Notes under the pieces: model-generated
Told to the model about the DNA's origin: nothing
What the model saw: the letters and a program-made list of their open reading frames with translations, nothing else
Databases searched by the model: none
Position numbers and translations under genes: made by a program
Shown: piece by piece, positions 1-8,389 of the stretch
How positions within the stretch are numbered: position 1 is the stretch's first letter
Layout: each line of letters opens with the position of its first letter
Origin: Sorangium cellulosum So0157-2
GTDB lineage: Bacteria; Myxococcota_A; Polyangia; Polyangiales; Polyangiaceae
Direction of reading: 5' to 3'
NCBI RefSeq assembly: GCF_000418325.1
Contig: NC_021658.1
Coordinates: forward strand, 1,860,001-1,924,000
Length of the DNA stretch: 64,000 nt

Positions 1-834
1 CTCGAAGCCGGGCAGCGGATCGTACGCCTGATCGGGGTCGTCCTCCTCGCCGGGCTCGGCGCAGGCCGGCGCGTCGTCGGCTCCGGCGCCGCCGCCGGTG
101 TCGCCGAGCAACCCGTCGAACTGCCCCGGGAGCGGCTCGTCCTCGTCCGCCTCGAGCAGCGCGTCCATCCCCTCCACCTCGCCGGTCGCGAGGTAGCGCT
201 CCCACGCCGCGGGGTGGTCCCGGGCACAGAGCGCCGAGAGGGCGGCGATGCCCAGGCGCACGATCGGCTTCCCGTCGGTGCTGCTGCGGGGGCGCGCCCT
301 CAGCTCGCGCGGGGCGTACACCGTGAGCTCGAGGGGCGCCACGTCCGCCACGTGATAGTGCACGTACTCCCGGAGCTCTCCGCCCTTCTGGATCGTCACG
401 CGCTCGCGCTCGAAGGTCCAGCCGAGCGCCCGCGCGTGCCGCTCCAGCGCCTCTTCGTCGGCGGGGAACACGTGCAGATCGACGTCGCTGCCGCGGCGGA
501 TATGGCCGGTGGAGACCGAGCCGATCAGCCGGGGCGAGAACGGCGCGAGCGCGCGCATGGCCTCCAGCGCCACGATGCGCAGCGCGAACAGCCGGCGCGT
601 GCGCTGGCTCCCCTCGGCGCGCTCGGCGAAGAGGAGCAGCGCCTCGCGGATCTCCCCGTTCGAGGGCAGGTCCGCGGGCCGGTACCGCGCCCGCCGCCCC
701 TCGACCTGGCCGAGGATCCGCTTCGCGGCCATGCGCTTGGCGGTGAAGTACTGGTCCACGCCTTCCTCGTACATGAGGCGCGCGGCCTCGGCGGCGATGC
801 GGGCCCGCAGCCCGCCGGATCGCTCGGCGCTCAT
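1..834 (-). CDS. Nucleotidyltransferase-domain protein (C-terminus beyond left edge)
   Basis: The ATG at 834-832 opens a frame that stays open to base 1, so at least 278 residues are present and the stop lies outside the window. About residues 100-120 read GSVSTGHIRRGSDVDLHV, the GS-x(n)-SDxD signature of the polymerase-beta/minimal nucleotidyltransferase fold, in which the two Asp bind metal. The N-terminal third is Arg-rich and helical; the visible C-terminal part is very acidic. The start overlaps the stop of the upstream HTH gene (ATGA at 831-834), which indicates translational coupling. The nucleotide substrate cannot be told from sequence; it could be a tRNA-nucleotidyltransferase-like, aminoglycoside-type or toxin-type (MNT-like) enzyme. 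Being in one operon with an HD protein suggests opposing nucleotide transfer and hydrolysis, which is inference. Confidence 0.75.
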   Translation of the reverse strand, partial: MSAERSGGLRARIAAEAARLMYEEGVDQYFTAKRMAAKRILGQVEGRRARYRPADLPSNGEIREALLLFAERAEGSQRTRRLFALRIVALEAMRALAPFSPRLIGSVSTGHIRRGSDVDLHVFPADEEALERHARALGWTFERERVTIQKGGELREYVHYHVADVAPLELTVYAPRELRARPRSSTDGKPIVRLGIAALSALCARDHPAAWERYLATGEVEGMDALLEADEDEPLPGQFDGLLGDTGGGAGADDAPACAEPGEEDDPDQAYDPLPGFE

Positions 835-1256
835 CGGCTCACCCGCGCCGCGCGCGCTGCCGGCGCTGCCGCCGCGCCGCGGCCTGCCGGCGTCGGCGGC
901 GCCGCGGCGAGCGCCGGCCCGAGGGCCTGCCGCAGCCGGAGCATCGCGCCGCCGACCAGGCGGCCGCCCCGCGGCGCCCCGAACAGGCGCTTCTGCACGA
1001 CCTGCTGCGCCACCCCGAGGCGGCGCGCGATCTCGCCCTGCGACAGCCCGTCGAAGAAATAGGCCTCGACGACCTCGCGCTGCTTCGCCGTCAGCGCGGT
1101 CTCGACCGCATCCCGCACCGCGGCGCAGAGCCGGTCTCGCGCCGGCGACCCGGCCTCGTCGCCCCAGAGCCGGCGATCGTCGCCCCAGCGATCCACGTCG
1201 CCGCAGAGGACCTCCCGGCGCGCCTTGCGCTCACGCGAGCTCCTTTCGCAGATCAT
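831..1256 (-). CDS. Sigma-70 region-4-like helix-turn-helix protein
   Basis: This 141-residue protein has a helix-turn-helix of the sigma-70 region 4 type at about residues 53-90 (LTAKQREVVEAYFFDGLSQG followed by EIARRLGVAQQVVQKRLFG), but no region 2. It therefore looks like a stand-alone DNA-binding protein, not a complete sigma factor. The C-terminal 40 residues are Ala/Pro-rich low complexity. It overlaps the upstream HD gene by 26 bases and the downstream nucleotidyltransferase by 4 bases, so the three are very likely co-transcribed. Role unknown; regulation of the operon itself is the simplest guess. Confidence 0.7.
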   Translation of the reverse strand: MICERSSRERKARREVLCGDVDRWGDDRRLWGDEAGSPARDRLCAAVRDAVETALTAKQREVVEAYFFDGLSQGEIARRLGVAQQVVQKRLFGAPRGGRLVGGAMLRLRQALGPALAAAPPTPAGRGAAAAPAARAARVSR

Positions 1257-1725
1257 GGGCGGGGGCGGGCTCGCCGCCGATCGAGAGCAGGGAGAGGTCC
1301 GCGCCGTCGAGCAGGAGCTCCACGGCGGCCTCGGGGCTCAGCACGGTCGCGGCCGGCGAGCGGCCGCCGAGGTCCCACCGCCGGAGCCGCGCGAGGTCGG
1401 CGAGGGCGCTCGTGCGCCGGAGGCGCCGCTTCGTCGGGCCGGGCGCGCGCAAGAGGTGCAGGTGGTGCCGCACGAGCCAGACCACCCGCGGGCAGACGAG
1501 CTCCGCGAGCGCGTCGGCCCCGTCCTCGGCGTGATCGGCGGCGGCGAACGCCTTGCCGACGTCGTGGAGCAGGGCCGCGGCCCAGAGCGCACGATCCGCG
1601 GTCTCGCGGCGGGCCAGGTCGAAGACCTGCAGGGAGTGGAAGAGCGCGTCGCCCTCGGGGTGCCAGCGCGGATCCTGCGGCACGCGGTCGAGGGCGAGGA
1701 GGAGATCGAGGAGGTCCTGGTGCAT
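1231..1725 (-). CDS. HD-domain phosphohydrolase-like protein
   Basis: The ATG at 1725 (MHQDLLDLLLALDRV) was chosen because the frame upstream of it is Pro/Arg-rich and reads as non-coding. The product has about 164 residues. It carries a His in HSLQVFDLARRE and the paired His-Asp in AALLHDVGKAFAAAD, the metal-binding pattern of the HD superfamily of phosphohydrolases, plus a further His run (VRHHLHLL). HD proteins hydrolyse phosphomonoesters or phosphodiesters of nucleotides and related substrates; the substrate here is unknown. First gene of a tight three-gene operon with an HTH protein and a nucleotidyltransferase. Confidence 0.7.
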   Translation of the reverse strand: MHQDLLDLLLALDRVPQDPRWHPEGDALFHSLQVFDLARRETADRALWAAALLHDVGKAFAAADHAEDGADALAELVCPRVVWLVRHHLHLLRAPGPTKRRLRRTSALADLARLRRWDLGGRSPAATVLSPEAAVELLLDGADLSLLSIGGEPAPAHDLRKELA

Positions 1726-2342
1726 CGGGGGAGGGCGGTTGGGCCGCCCGCGGGGCGCGGGCGAGCGGTGCCCTTCACCCTGGGGCGCGGCCACACCCAC
1801 CGGGAGGCCGCGCTGGCCGGGGCAGGGGAAGAATAGTAGCGCGTCGCCCAAGGACGAATTTGCGGTGGCGAACCGGGGCGATCCGTCGGATCCCCCTCGG
1901 TTTCAGGGGGGCGTGACGGCGGATCGCAGCCCCTCGGGAGGCGTGGGCCCAACGCGGGCCCAGCCGGCGAGCCTCAGGTTTCGGGAACTCGCGTCGGCCG
2001 ATCCGTCGGCTCGGGCGGTCCTGGTTGCCGAGCTTGCCAACACGCTGAGCCGCGCCATCGCCCTCGGGGATGAGGTGGTGGCCCGGGTCGTTCACGAGGC
2101 GATCGGTCGGGTGCTCGGCCTGCTGCCAGCACCGGAGAGGCGAGCAAGCTTGGGCTGATAGTCGAGCCCGCCGTTCACCTGGAGTCGCCGCCGGAGCCGT
2201 ACAGCTCGCCCGCGCCCGCAAGCTCTGCTGAGAGCGCGTACGGTTGCACGCCTGCGAGACGTCTGGTCACGCCGGCGGGAACTTCGCCGCGCGCGCGTTC
2301 CCCCTCCCGCACGCGCCCTCGGACGCGTGACGCCGAAGGTCC
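1726..2342. other. Intergenic stretch before the first Rhs gene
   Basis: No well-supported gene. A short plus-strand reading frame ending at 2158 (ELANTLSRAIALGDEVVARV...) has helical character and could be a remnant of a small protein, but no start or ribosome site stands out. The only conspicuous sequence is the 18-bp motif at 1946-1963 that recurs at 7.4 and 31.2 kb. Any promoter of the HD operon should lie just right of 1725. Confidence 0.4.
1944..1963 (+). repeat. Dispersed GGCCCAACGCGGGCCCAG motif, copy 1
   Basis: The 18-bp sequence GGCCCAACGCGGGCCCAG (1946-1963) is found again, inverted and identical, at 7446-7463. The two copies bracket the first Rhs toxin-immunity pair. A 17-bp version is at 31236-31252 inside the 3' end of the integrase gene and a diverged version at 49995-50012. 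In one frame of the reverse strand it reads Trp-Ala-Arg-Val-Gly-Pro. It may be a recombination footprint; this is inference. Confidence 0.6.
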
Positions 2343-5300
2343 ATGCCTGCCATGCGCCCCTTGATCCGCGACTCGCGCGCGGAGAAGATCCGCCCCGTGG
2401 CTCGAACAGCTCCGGTGCCGAACATCCCCGCCGTTCCCGGAATGAACCCGGGCGTTTTCGTGCTCGGAGGCGGCAGCGATGCCGGCGGAAAAGGCGGGCG
2501 GGGAGGCAACGGACGGGGCGACGGTCAAGGCGCGGGCGGGAAGAACGGCGGCCAGAACGCCGACGGGGGAGGGAAGGATGGGAACGCGTGCGGGCAGGGC
2601 ACGGGCGCCGCCGCCTGCACGAACCCTCGCCATGGCGGAAACGGCGGCACGGCTGCAGGCGATCCCGTGGACGTCGTGACCGGACGGGTCTTCACAGTAC
2701 CTGCCATCGATCTCGGCCTGCCAGGCCCGCTGCCCCTCGTGCTTCGTCGCCAGTACTCCTCGAGCGCGCGAGAGCGCGACCTGGGGCTCGGCTTCGGCTG
2801 GTCGCACTCCCTCGTGTGGAGCATCGCGCGATCCCGCCGGCACGTCGATATCCTCCAGGAGGATGGCACCGTCCTCAAAGCGCCTCTCCCGGCCGCCGGC
2901 GAGTCGCGGCGGCTGTTCGGCGGGATGTCACTGCGCGCGGCGCGCTCGGGGTTCGCTCTGTCCCTCGAGAGCGGCGTGACGCTTCTGTTCCACGAACAGG
3001 ACGCCATCGACGACGTGTACCGACTGAGCTCCCTCGTGGACCGCAATGGTAACACGATCCGTCTCGCGTACGATGGCTCGGAGCTCCGAGCTGTCACGGA
3101 CTCCGCTGGCCGCGTCGTTCGCTGCGTGCGCGACCCATCAAGGCGTATCGCGCGGTTCGAGGTGAAGACCACCACGTCCCCAACCGGATGGCACGCGTTC
3201 CACAGGTACCAGTACGATGCGGCGGGCGACCTCGTCGCTGTCGTCGACGCCGAGGGTGCCGCGACGCGGTTCGTCTACAGCGAGCACCTGCTCGTTGAGC
3301 AGCACCTGCCCGACGGGCTGATCATCCATTACCGCTACGATCGACAACGGCGCTGCGTGGAGACATGGGCAGCGCCAGGCGAGGGGTGCGACGTGAGCCT
3401 CGCTGCCAGCGTCCCCGATGTGCTGGCAGATGGCAAGACGCTGGCGAAAGGCCTCTTCCACACCAGACTGGAGTACCTCGGCGACGGCTATACCGAGGTC
3501 ATCGACTCATCGCAGCTCAAGCGCGTCATCGGCAACGCCAACGGACAGGCGGAGAAGGTGGCTTGGGGACCGGGTGTTCTGTCGCACGAATACGACGATC
3601 TGGGGAACTGGCTCTCGTACACAGATCCTATGGGCGCGGTCACGCGCGTCGAACGCGACGAGGCGGGCAGGGCCAAGGCCGTGATTGATCCGATCGGCCG
3701 GCGCACCGAGTACGACTACGACGCGCGTGGCGCCGTGACGGCGCTGGTCCGGCCGGATGGCCAGGAGATCCGGTTCGAGCGTGACGCGCGAGGCAACGTG
3801 ACGCTCATCGCCGATCGCGCGGGTCTCGTCGTCGGGTACGAGGTTGACGAACGAGGGCTCGTGCGGCGCGCCGTCCTTCCGAATGGCGGCGTGACTGTGT
3901 TCGACTACGACGCGCATGGCAACTGCACCGCGCTCACCGAGCCCAGCGGTGCCACGAAGCGGATCGCCTACGACGATCTCGGCCGCCCCGTCGCCATGAC
4001 CAACGCGGTCGGCGGGACGACCCGGTATGCCTACGACACTCGTGGATTGCTCCGGTTCCTGGAGGACCCCACCGGCGCCACGACCAGCTACGATTACGAT
4101 GGCCGGAGACGGCTCGTCCGGGTGACGGACGCGGCGGGGCGGACAGGGCGGCTGATCTGGGGAGGCCTCAACGCGCTCTGCGAGGTCCAGCGGCCGGACG
4201 GAACACGGATCGCCTACAGGTATGACAGGGATGGACGCTTCCTTGAGCTCCATAACGAGGAGGGGCGTGTCCACCGCTACCGGCGGAATGGCGCTGGCCA
4301 CGTTGTGCAGGAGGAGACGCTCGATGGGCGCGTGCATTCGCTGCGACGAGACCTGTGCGGCCGGCTGATCTCGTGGCGGAGCTCAAGCAGCGACAGCGTG
4401 GACTATGAATACGACGCCGCAGGCCAGCTGCTGCGCCGCGTGTATGCCGATGATACCGCCGATGAATTCGAGTACGACGAGGTGGGTAGGCTGACGTTCG
4501 CTCGCAACGGTTCCGGTGAGTGCACGCGCACCTACGACGCGCGGGGCTGCCTCGTTCGCGAGGTCCTCTTCATCAAGGGCGACAGGTTCGAGATCAACAG
4601 CAAGCACGACGCGATGGGTCAGCGCATCGAGCGGTCGACGTCGCTCGGGTATGTCGAGCGGCTGACCCGGGACGCGATGGGCGACGTCGTGCGCGTCGAC
4701 TGGGGTGTCGAGGCGCTCGACATCTTCCGGGATGCGCTGCGACGCGAGCAGCAGGTCGTGCTCCCGCGTGGCGGGCGCGTCGCCTACGCATACGACGGCC
4801 TTGGCCGTCTAGCGCGGCGCACGGTGATGGAGGCCGACCGAGCCGTCGCGGCGCACGGAGAGCCACAGTGGGTGGGGCGCCTTCCGCGCGGAGTCGTCTC
4901 CGATGTGTCCTATGGCTGGTCGCCCGTGGGGCTGCTCGAGCAGGAGATGGATGCCCTGCTCGGCCTCACGCAGTACCGGTACGATCCGGTCGGTCAGCTC
5001 GTGGCGCGGCTGCCTGCGGAAGGTGCTGGCGAGTTGTTCCGGTACGACGCGGCAGGCAATCTCCGGCTAGGGAACGAGACGCATGAGCACGGCCCCGGCG
5101 GGAGGACGCTCCGGCTTGGCGGCCAGGAGTACCGCTACGATCAGGGCGGCCGGCTCGTCGCCAAGGAAACGCCGGGAGGCGCTCGGTGGACGTATGCATA
5201 CGACGCCCGTGGTCTCCTGAAGTCGGTGCGCGATCCCGAGGGCCGAATCACCGAGTTCGAGTACGATGCGCTTCACAGGCGCGTGGAGAAGCGCGTGCGC

Positions 5301-6389
5301 GCCGGCGGCGAGGTCACGCGGCGAGTGCAGTTCGTGTGGGACGGCGAACAGATCCTCCACGAACTGGTGCGCGGAGCGCCGGAGGGGGCAGCACCCAGCG
5401 TGGAGACGCGCACGTACTGCTTTCTCGACGGGAGTCCTGTTCCCCTGGCCGAGAGCGACGCGTCAGGCAATCGGCGGTTCTATGTCCACGCTCCAAACGG
5501 CTTCCCCGAGCTCGTGATCTCCGCCTCAGGCTCGATCGAGGCTGTGCAGTTGCACCGCGCGTTCGGCGCCGTCCTTGGCGAGGGCGCGACGCCATTCCGC
5601 TTCCCCGGCCAGTACGCCGATCGCGAGACCGGGCTCCACTACAACCGCTTCCGCTACTACGATCCGGAGATCGGCGCGTACATCAGCGCGGATCCCATCG
5701 AGATCGCGCGCAGTCCGCGGCTGTTCGGGTATGCGGAGAACTCGCCGTCGAACGTCGTCGATCTGGACGGGCTCCAGCCAATGACGACGACGATCCGGCC
5801 GTCAGGCGCCACGGGCCGGAGTGCGGCTGGGCGCGACCGGAACAACCCGTCGGAGATCCATCCGACGGTCTGGAACAACATGGCAAACCAGGTCCAGGTG
5901 CAATCGCCGAACGGGACGACCAACTGGGAGTTCCCGCAGGCGACGCGGCACCCGGCCAACTGCTCCGAGCCCGACGCGCTGAGCCAGCACTTGTTCGACT
6001 ACGAGCGGCGGAACGAGCTTCCCAGAGGTACGTGCGGGTCGGCGAACGATCCCAACAACAACCACCTGCGTGCCGCCCTGCGGGAGATCGAATCCGTCGA
6101 ATCGACCCAAGACGAAGGCGGTCAGCGCAATGCATGTCCGAACTGCGGTGTACTGATGCGCAATCTGCAGAACCAGGCCAACCAGGGGCGTCCCGAAGGC
6201 GAGCCGCCGGTCGACCTCGTGAACCGGGTCGTTCCGGGGATCGATGCGCCCAGCCAGCGATACCAGGACGCCGTGGCGGCCGGGAACCCACAGCGCACCG
6301 CCGTTGCGGCGATGCAGAACCCGAACGCGCCCGGCAACATGGCCGTCCGGCCGCCGCCGAACTGGCAGCCCCGGGGGACGCGACGATGA
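2343..6389 (+). CDS. Rhs polymorphic toxin with C-terminal deaminase-type domain
   Basis: 1348 residues, no signal peptide. The N-terminus has a Pro-rich strip (VPNIPAVPGMNPGVFVLGGG) and a Gly/Asn/Lys linker (about 42-105), then a DUF6531-like module starting GDPVDVVTGRV at 106, then many YD repeats (RYxYDxxGR types, about 220-1080), and the Rhs core (RETGLHYNRFRYYDPEIGAY...DPIEIARS...FGYAENSP, about 1085-1146). The variable tail after residue 1147 carries NCSEPDAL (Cys1207, Glu1209) and ACPNCGVL (Cys1265, Cys1268), the CxE plus CxxC zinc and catalytic pattern of YwqJ-like deaminase toxins. The expected activity is nucleic acid or nucleotide deamination. The absent signal peptide and Gly-rich head suggest a contact-dependent export route such as T6SS, which is inference. 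The stop overlaps the next ATG. Confidence 0.88.
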   Translation: MPAMRPLIRDSRAEKIRPVARTAPVPNIPAVPGMNPGVFVLGGGSDAGGKGGRGGNGRGDGQGAGGKNGGQNADGGGKDGNACGQGTGAAACTNPRHGGNGGTAAGDPVDVVTGRVFTVPAIDLGLPGPLPLVLRRQYSSSARERDLGLGFGWSHSLVWSIARSRRHVDILQEDGTVLKAPLPAAGESRRLFGGMSLRAARSGFALSLESGVTLLFHEQDAIDDVYRLSSLVDRNGNTIRLAYDGSELRAVTDSAGRVVRCVRDPSRRIARFEVKTTTSPTGWHAFHRYQYDAAGDLVAVVDAEGAATRFVYSEHLLVEQHLPDGLIIHYRYDRQRRCVETWAAPGEGCDVSLAASVPDVLADGKTLAKGLFHTRLEYLGDGYTEVIDSSQLKRVIGNANGQAEKVAWGPGVLSHEYDDLGNWLSYTDPMGAVTRVERDEAGRAKAVIDPIGRRTEYDYDARGAVTALVRPDGQEIRFERDARGNVTLIADRAGLVVGYEVDERGLVRRAVLPNGGVTVFDYDAHGNCTALTEPSGATKRIAYDDLGRPVAMTNAVGGTTRYAYDTRGLLRFLEDPTGATTSYDYDGRRRLVRVTDAAGRTGRLIWGGLNALCEVQRPDGTRIAYRYDRDGRFLELHNEEGRVHRYRRNGAGHVVQEETLDGRVHSLRRDLCGRLISWRSSSSDSVDYEYDAAGQLLRRVYADDTADEFEYDEVGRLTFARNGSGECTRTYDARGCLVREVLFIKGDRFEINSKHDAMGQRIERSTSLGYVERLTRDAMGDVVRVDWGVEALDIFRDALRREQQVVLPRGGRVAYAYDGLGRLARRTVMEADRAVAAHGEPQWVGRLPRGVVSDVSYGWSPVGLLEQEMDALLGLTQYRYDPVGQLVARLPAEGAGELFRYDAAGNLRLGNETHEHGPGGRTLRLGGQEYRYDQGGRLVAKETPGGARWTYAYDARGLLKSVRDPEGRITEFEYDALHRRVEKRVRAGGEVTRRVQFVWDGEQILHELVRGAPEGAAPSVETRTYCFLDGSPVPLAESDASGNRRFYVHAPNGFPELVISASGSIEAVQLHRAFGAVLGEGATPFRFPGQYADRETGLHYNRFRYYDPEIGAYISADPIEIARSPRLFGYAENSPSNVVDLDGLQPMTTTIRPSGATGRSAAGRDRNNPSEIHPTVWNNMANQVQVQSPNGTTNWEFPQATRHPANCSEPDALSQHLFDYERRNELPRGTCGSANDPNNNHLRAALREIESVESTQDEGGQRNACPNCGVLMRNLQNQANQGRPEGEPPVDLVNRVVPGIDAPSQRYQDAVAAGNPQRTAVAAMQNPNAPGNMAVRPPPNWQPRGTRR

Positions 6390-7333
6390 CGGACGGCGGG
6401 CTCGAACGACCGGGTGACCATGGCGTGACGGAGTTCCTTACGAGCACGCTCTCACCCCGGGCGATTGCGTGGCTGAGGCAGCGCGGAGCTGTGCGCGATC
6501 CCGATCGCGTCATGGCGCCGGAAGCCCTCCGCGAGCAGCTCGAGCACTGGGGATTGACCGAGGTGAGCGCGATGCTGCGGTTCGAGGAGGTCTTCGGCGG
6601 TACCTGCGTGCCATCGGCGGAGGGAGAGGCGTTTTGGTTTGGGATCGGGTTGGAGCTCACCCGAGGCGTGCGCCCACGGGGGGGCCGAGTGCCGATGGGC
6701 GCCTTCCCGCACGGGACCTATTGGATGGACTCGTGCGGTCAGGTCGTGGTCGACGACGGGGTGGTCGAGCCTTTCGTCATCGCGGAAGACGCGCGGCGCC
6801 TCTTCGAACGATTCGCGATCGGGCAGGAGTATCCGGTGGCCGCCTTCACCTGGCCCGGTCGCATGGCGGTCGAGATGACGGTCGACATCGCAGCCGAGCT
6901 CGCCGTAGTGATGGGCGCTGAACGCATTGACGAGCTCAGCGATGCCTGCCAGGCGGTGTTCCAGAAGGACGATCTCGCACTCTGGTCTCCGCCGACGTTC
7001 GCGGAGATGAGCGTGGCGCCGTGCACCGCGGTAGCGAGCGAGATAGCGAGCGTGCGGGCGCTCCTCGCGGCGGTGAGAGAGGGCTTCCCCGACGTTGGCG
7101 TAAGCGTGCGTGTCGCGGGCGAGAAGGCCGAGGAGCGCAGCAGCGAGCCGCCACCCGAGACACCCGTCGGAGTGCGGTACGAGCGATGGGATGACGGCGA
7201 TCCGACAGGAGCCGTCGCGCTGTTGAATGACGGGGGTATTGTGCAATGGGTCGCCACGGGCGACGAGGTCGTGGTCGAGTGGATCTCCCGCGACGGGTTC
7301 CGCAGGGTCCGCTTCCGGCGCGCCGAGGCTTGA
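6386..7333 (+). CDS. Candidate immunity protein for the Rhs deaminase toxin
   Basis: The ATG at 6386 overlaps the toxin stop (ATGA), the normal layout of a toxin-immunity pair; the longer frame open upstream is only a shadow of the toxin gene. The product has 315 residues, is acidic, lacks a signal peptide and is predicted cytosolic, as expected for protection against a cytosolic deaminase. The segment LREQLEHWGLTEVSAMLRFEEVFGG followed by a short beta-rich part loosely resembles the SMI1/KNR4 (SUKH) immunity fold; this is weak. No catalytic motif is visible. Function is assigned from position, not from a recognised family. Confidence 0.6.
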   Translation: MTDGGLERPGDHGVTEFLTSTLSPRAIAWLRQRGAVRDPDRVMAPEALREQLEHWGLTEVSAMLRFEEVFGGTCVPSAEGEAFWFGIGLELTRGVRPRGGRVPMGAFPHGTYWMDSCGQVVVDDGVVEPFVIAEDARRLFERFAIGQEYPVAAFTWPGRMAVEMTVDIAAELAVVMGAERIDELSDACQAVFQKDDLALWSPPTFAEMSVAPCTAVASEIASVRALLAAVREGFPDVGVSVRVAGEKAEERSSEPPPETPVGVRYERWDDGDPTGAVALLNDGGIVQWVATGDEVVVEWISRDGFRRVRFRRAEA

Positions 7334-7445
7334 TCGGCGCGTCGATCGCCCAGCTGGCCGTGCACGGCCATACGTCCGCGAGCGCCGGGCCGGGGCGGCT
7401 TCGCTGCCCGTCGCGGCGGAAGCCGACGCTCCCGAAGGCGTCTGA

Positions 7446-7464
7446 CTGGGCCCGCGTTGGGCCA
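7446..7464 (-). repeat. Dispersed GGCCCAACGCGGGCCCAG motif, copy 2 (inverted)
   Basis: CTGGGCCCGCGTTGGGCC at 7446-7463 is the exact reverse complement of 1946-1963. It lies about 110 bp after the immunity gene. Read on the plus strand it gives SDWARVGPRTE followed by a stop at the end of a short open frame, which would fit a remnant of an integrase C-terminus. Confidence 0.6.
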
Positions 7465-7560
7465 CGCACGGAATGAGACTCGGCCGAACCGCAACTGGAA
7501 ACTACTGAAATCATTACTCTTCCCTTCGCCCATCCCTCCGCACCAGCGGACGAGGCCCAA

Positions 7561-7657
7561 GTTCGTCCCTGGTTCGTCGCGGAGGGGCCGGAGCGAAGGC
7601 GGGCCACAACGGGGCCCGCTGGAGCGCAGGACCCGGAGCGGCGAACCAGGGACGAGC
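7561..7657. repeat. Long nested hairpin (20-bp outer stem)
   Basis: The arm 7561-7580 (GTTCGTCCCTGGTTCGTCGC) pairs with 7638-7657 at 18 of 20 positions, the other two being G:U in one RNA orientation. Inside the loop GCGGGCC pairs with GGCCCGC. It sits in the 383-bp gap between the candidate immunity gene and a lipoprotein gene. No poly-T follows, so it is not a standard terminator; a structured RNA or a small non-autonomous mobile element is possible. Confidence 0.55.
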
Positions 7658-7716
7658 TCAGGCGACAACGTAACAGTGCGGGCGCGCGGGGCGAGGTGGC
7701 GCGGTAGACTGATCCC

Positions 7717-8319
7717 ATGACCAACTCGCCCTGTCCCGCTCGCACAAGGCCGCGATCTCCTCGGCACGGCCGACGGCGCTCCCTCGGCGCAGCGCTCGCG
7801 CGCGCGGCCGGCGTCCTCGGCCTGTGCGCGCTTCCCATGTGCGATTCGCTCGACAACATCGACGTGGAGGTCGGCGCCAGGGCGGTCGTCCCGGCGGGCA
7901 CGATCATCGACGACACCCTCGGCTTGCTGGAATTCGACGCCTTCCAGCGGATCGATCTCTCGGCGGAGTTCGAGAACCAGGGTGTCACCAAGGACGACGT
8001 CGACGCGGTGCATCTCGTCCACTTCACGCTGCGGGTCGAGAGCCCGGCCGACGGGAGCCTCGATTTCCTGCGCTCCGCGTCGTTCTTCGCCGAGACCGAG
8101 GGGCAGCCGCGGGTGCTCATCGCGAAGCTGGACGAGGTCCCTCGCGGGGCGCGCGAGCTGTCGATGGACGTGATCGAGGGCGTGGATCTCAAGCCCTATG
8201 TCGTGGCGCCGAGCATGAGGATCACGACCGAGGCCCGCGTGGGCGGCCGTCCCGACGAGGAGACGACCGTCGCCGCGGACGTGCTGCTCGACGTCGATAT
8301 CGCCGTGCCTGGCTGCTAA
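7717..8319 (+). CDS. Putative lipoprotein of unknown function
   Basis: 200 residues. An Arg-rich start (about 1-22) is followed by a hydrophobic stretch ALARAAGVLGLCALPMC, which can be read as a signal peptide with a lipoprotein cysteine at about residue 42. The mature part is acidic with alternating hydrophobic residues typical of a beta-sandwich. It has repeated ExP/VDxV patterns and ends in a Cys (AVPGC), which could pair with an earlier Cys if processed differently. I do not recognise the family. It appears to be a monocistronic envelope protein with no informative neighbour. Confidence 0.6.
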   Translation: MTNSPCPARTRPRSPRHGRRRSLGAALARAAGVLGLCALPMCDSLDNIDVEVGARAVVPAGTIIDDTLGLLEFDAFQRIDLSAEFENQGVTKDDVDAVHLVHFTLRVESPADGSLDFLRSASFFAETEGQPRVLIAKLDEVPRGARELSMDVIEGVDLKPYVVAPSMRITTEARVGGRPDEETTVAADVLLDVDIAVPGC

Positions 8320-8389
8320 CGCCGCGCCGCCGAGGTGCGTTGCTGGTCCGTGAGGGGTTTCCCGTCCGCGCCGCCGCACCGTCCCGCGC

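Noticed and set aside
5186..6385. Upstream extension of the immunity gene frame
   Set aside because: Bases up to 6385 are out of frame with the Rhs toxin, whose core domain is encoded there; the ATGA overlap at 6386 gives a natural start.
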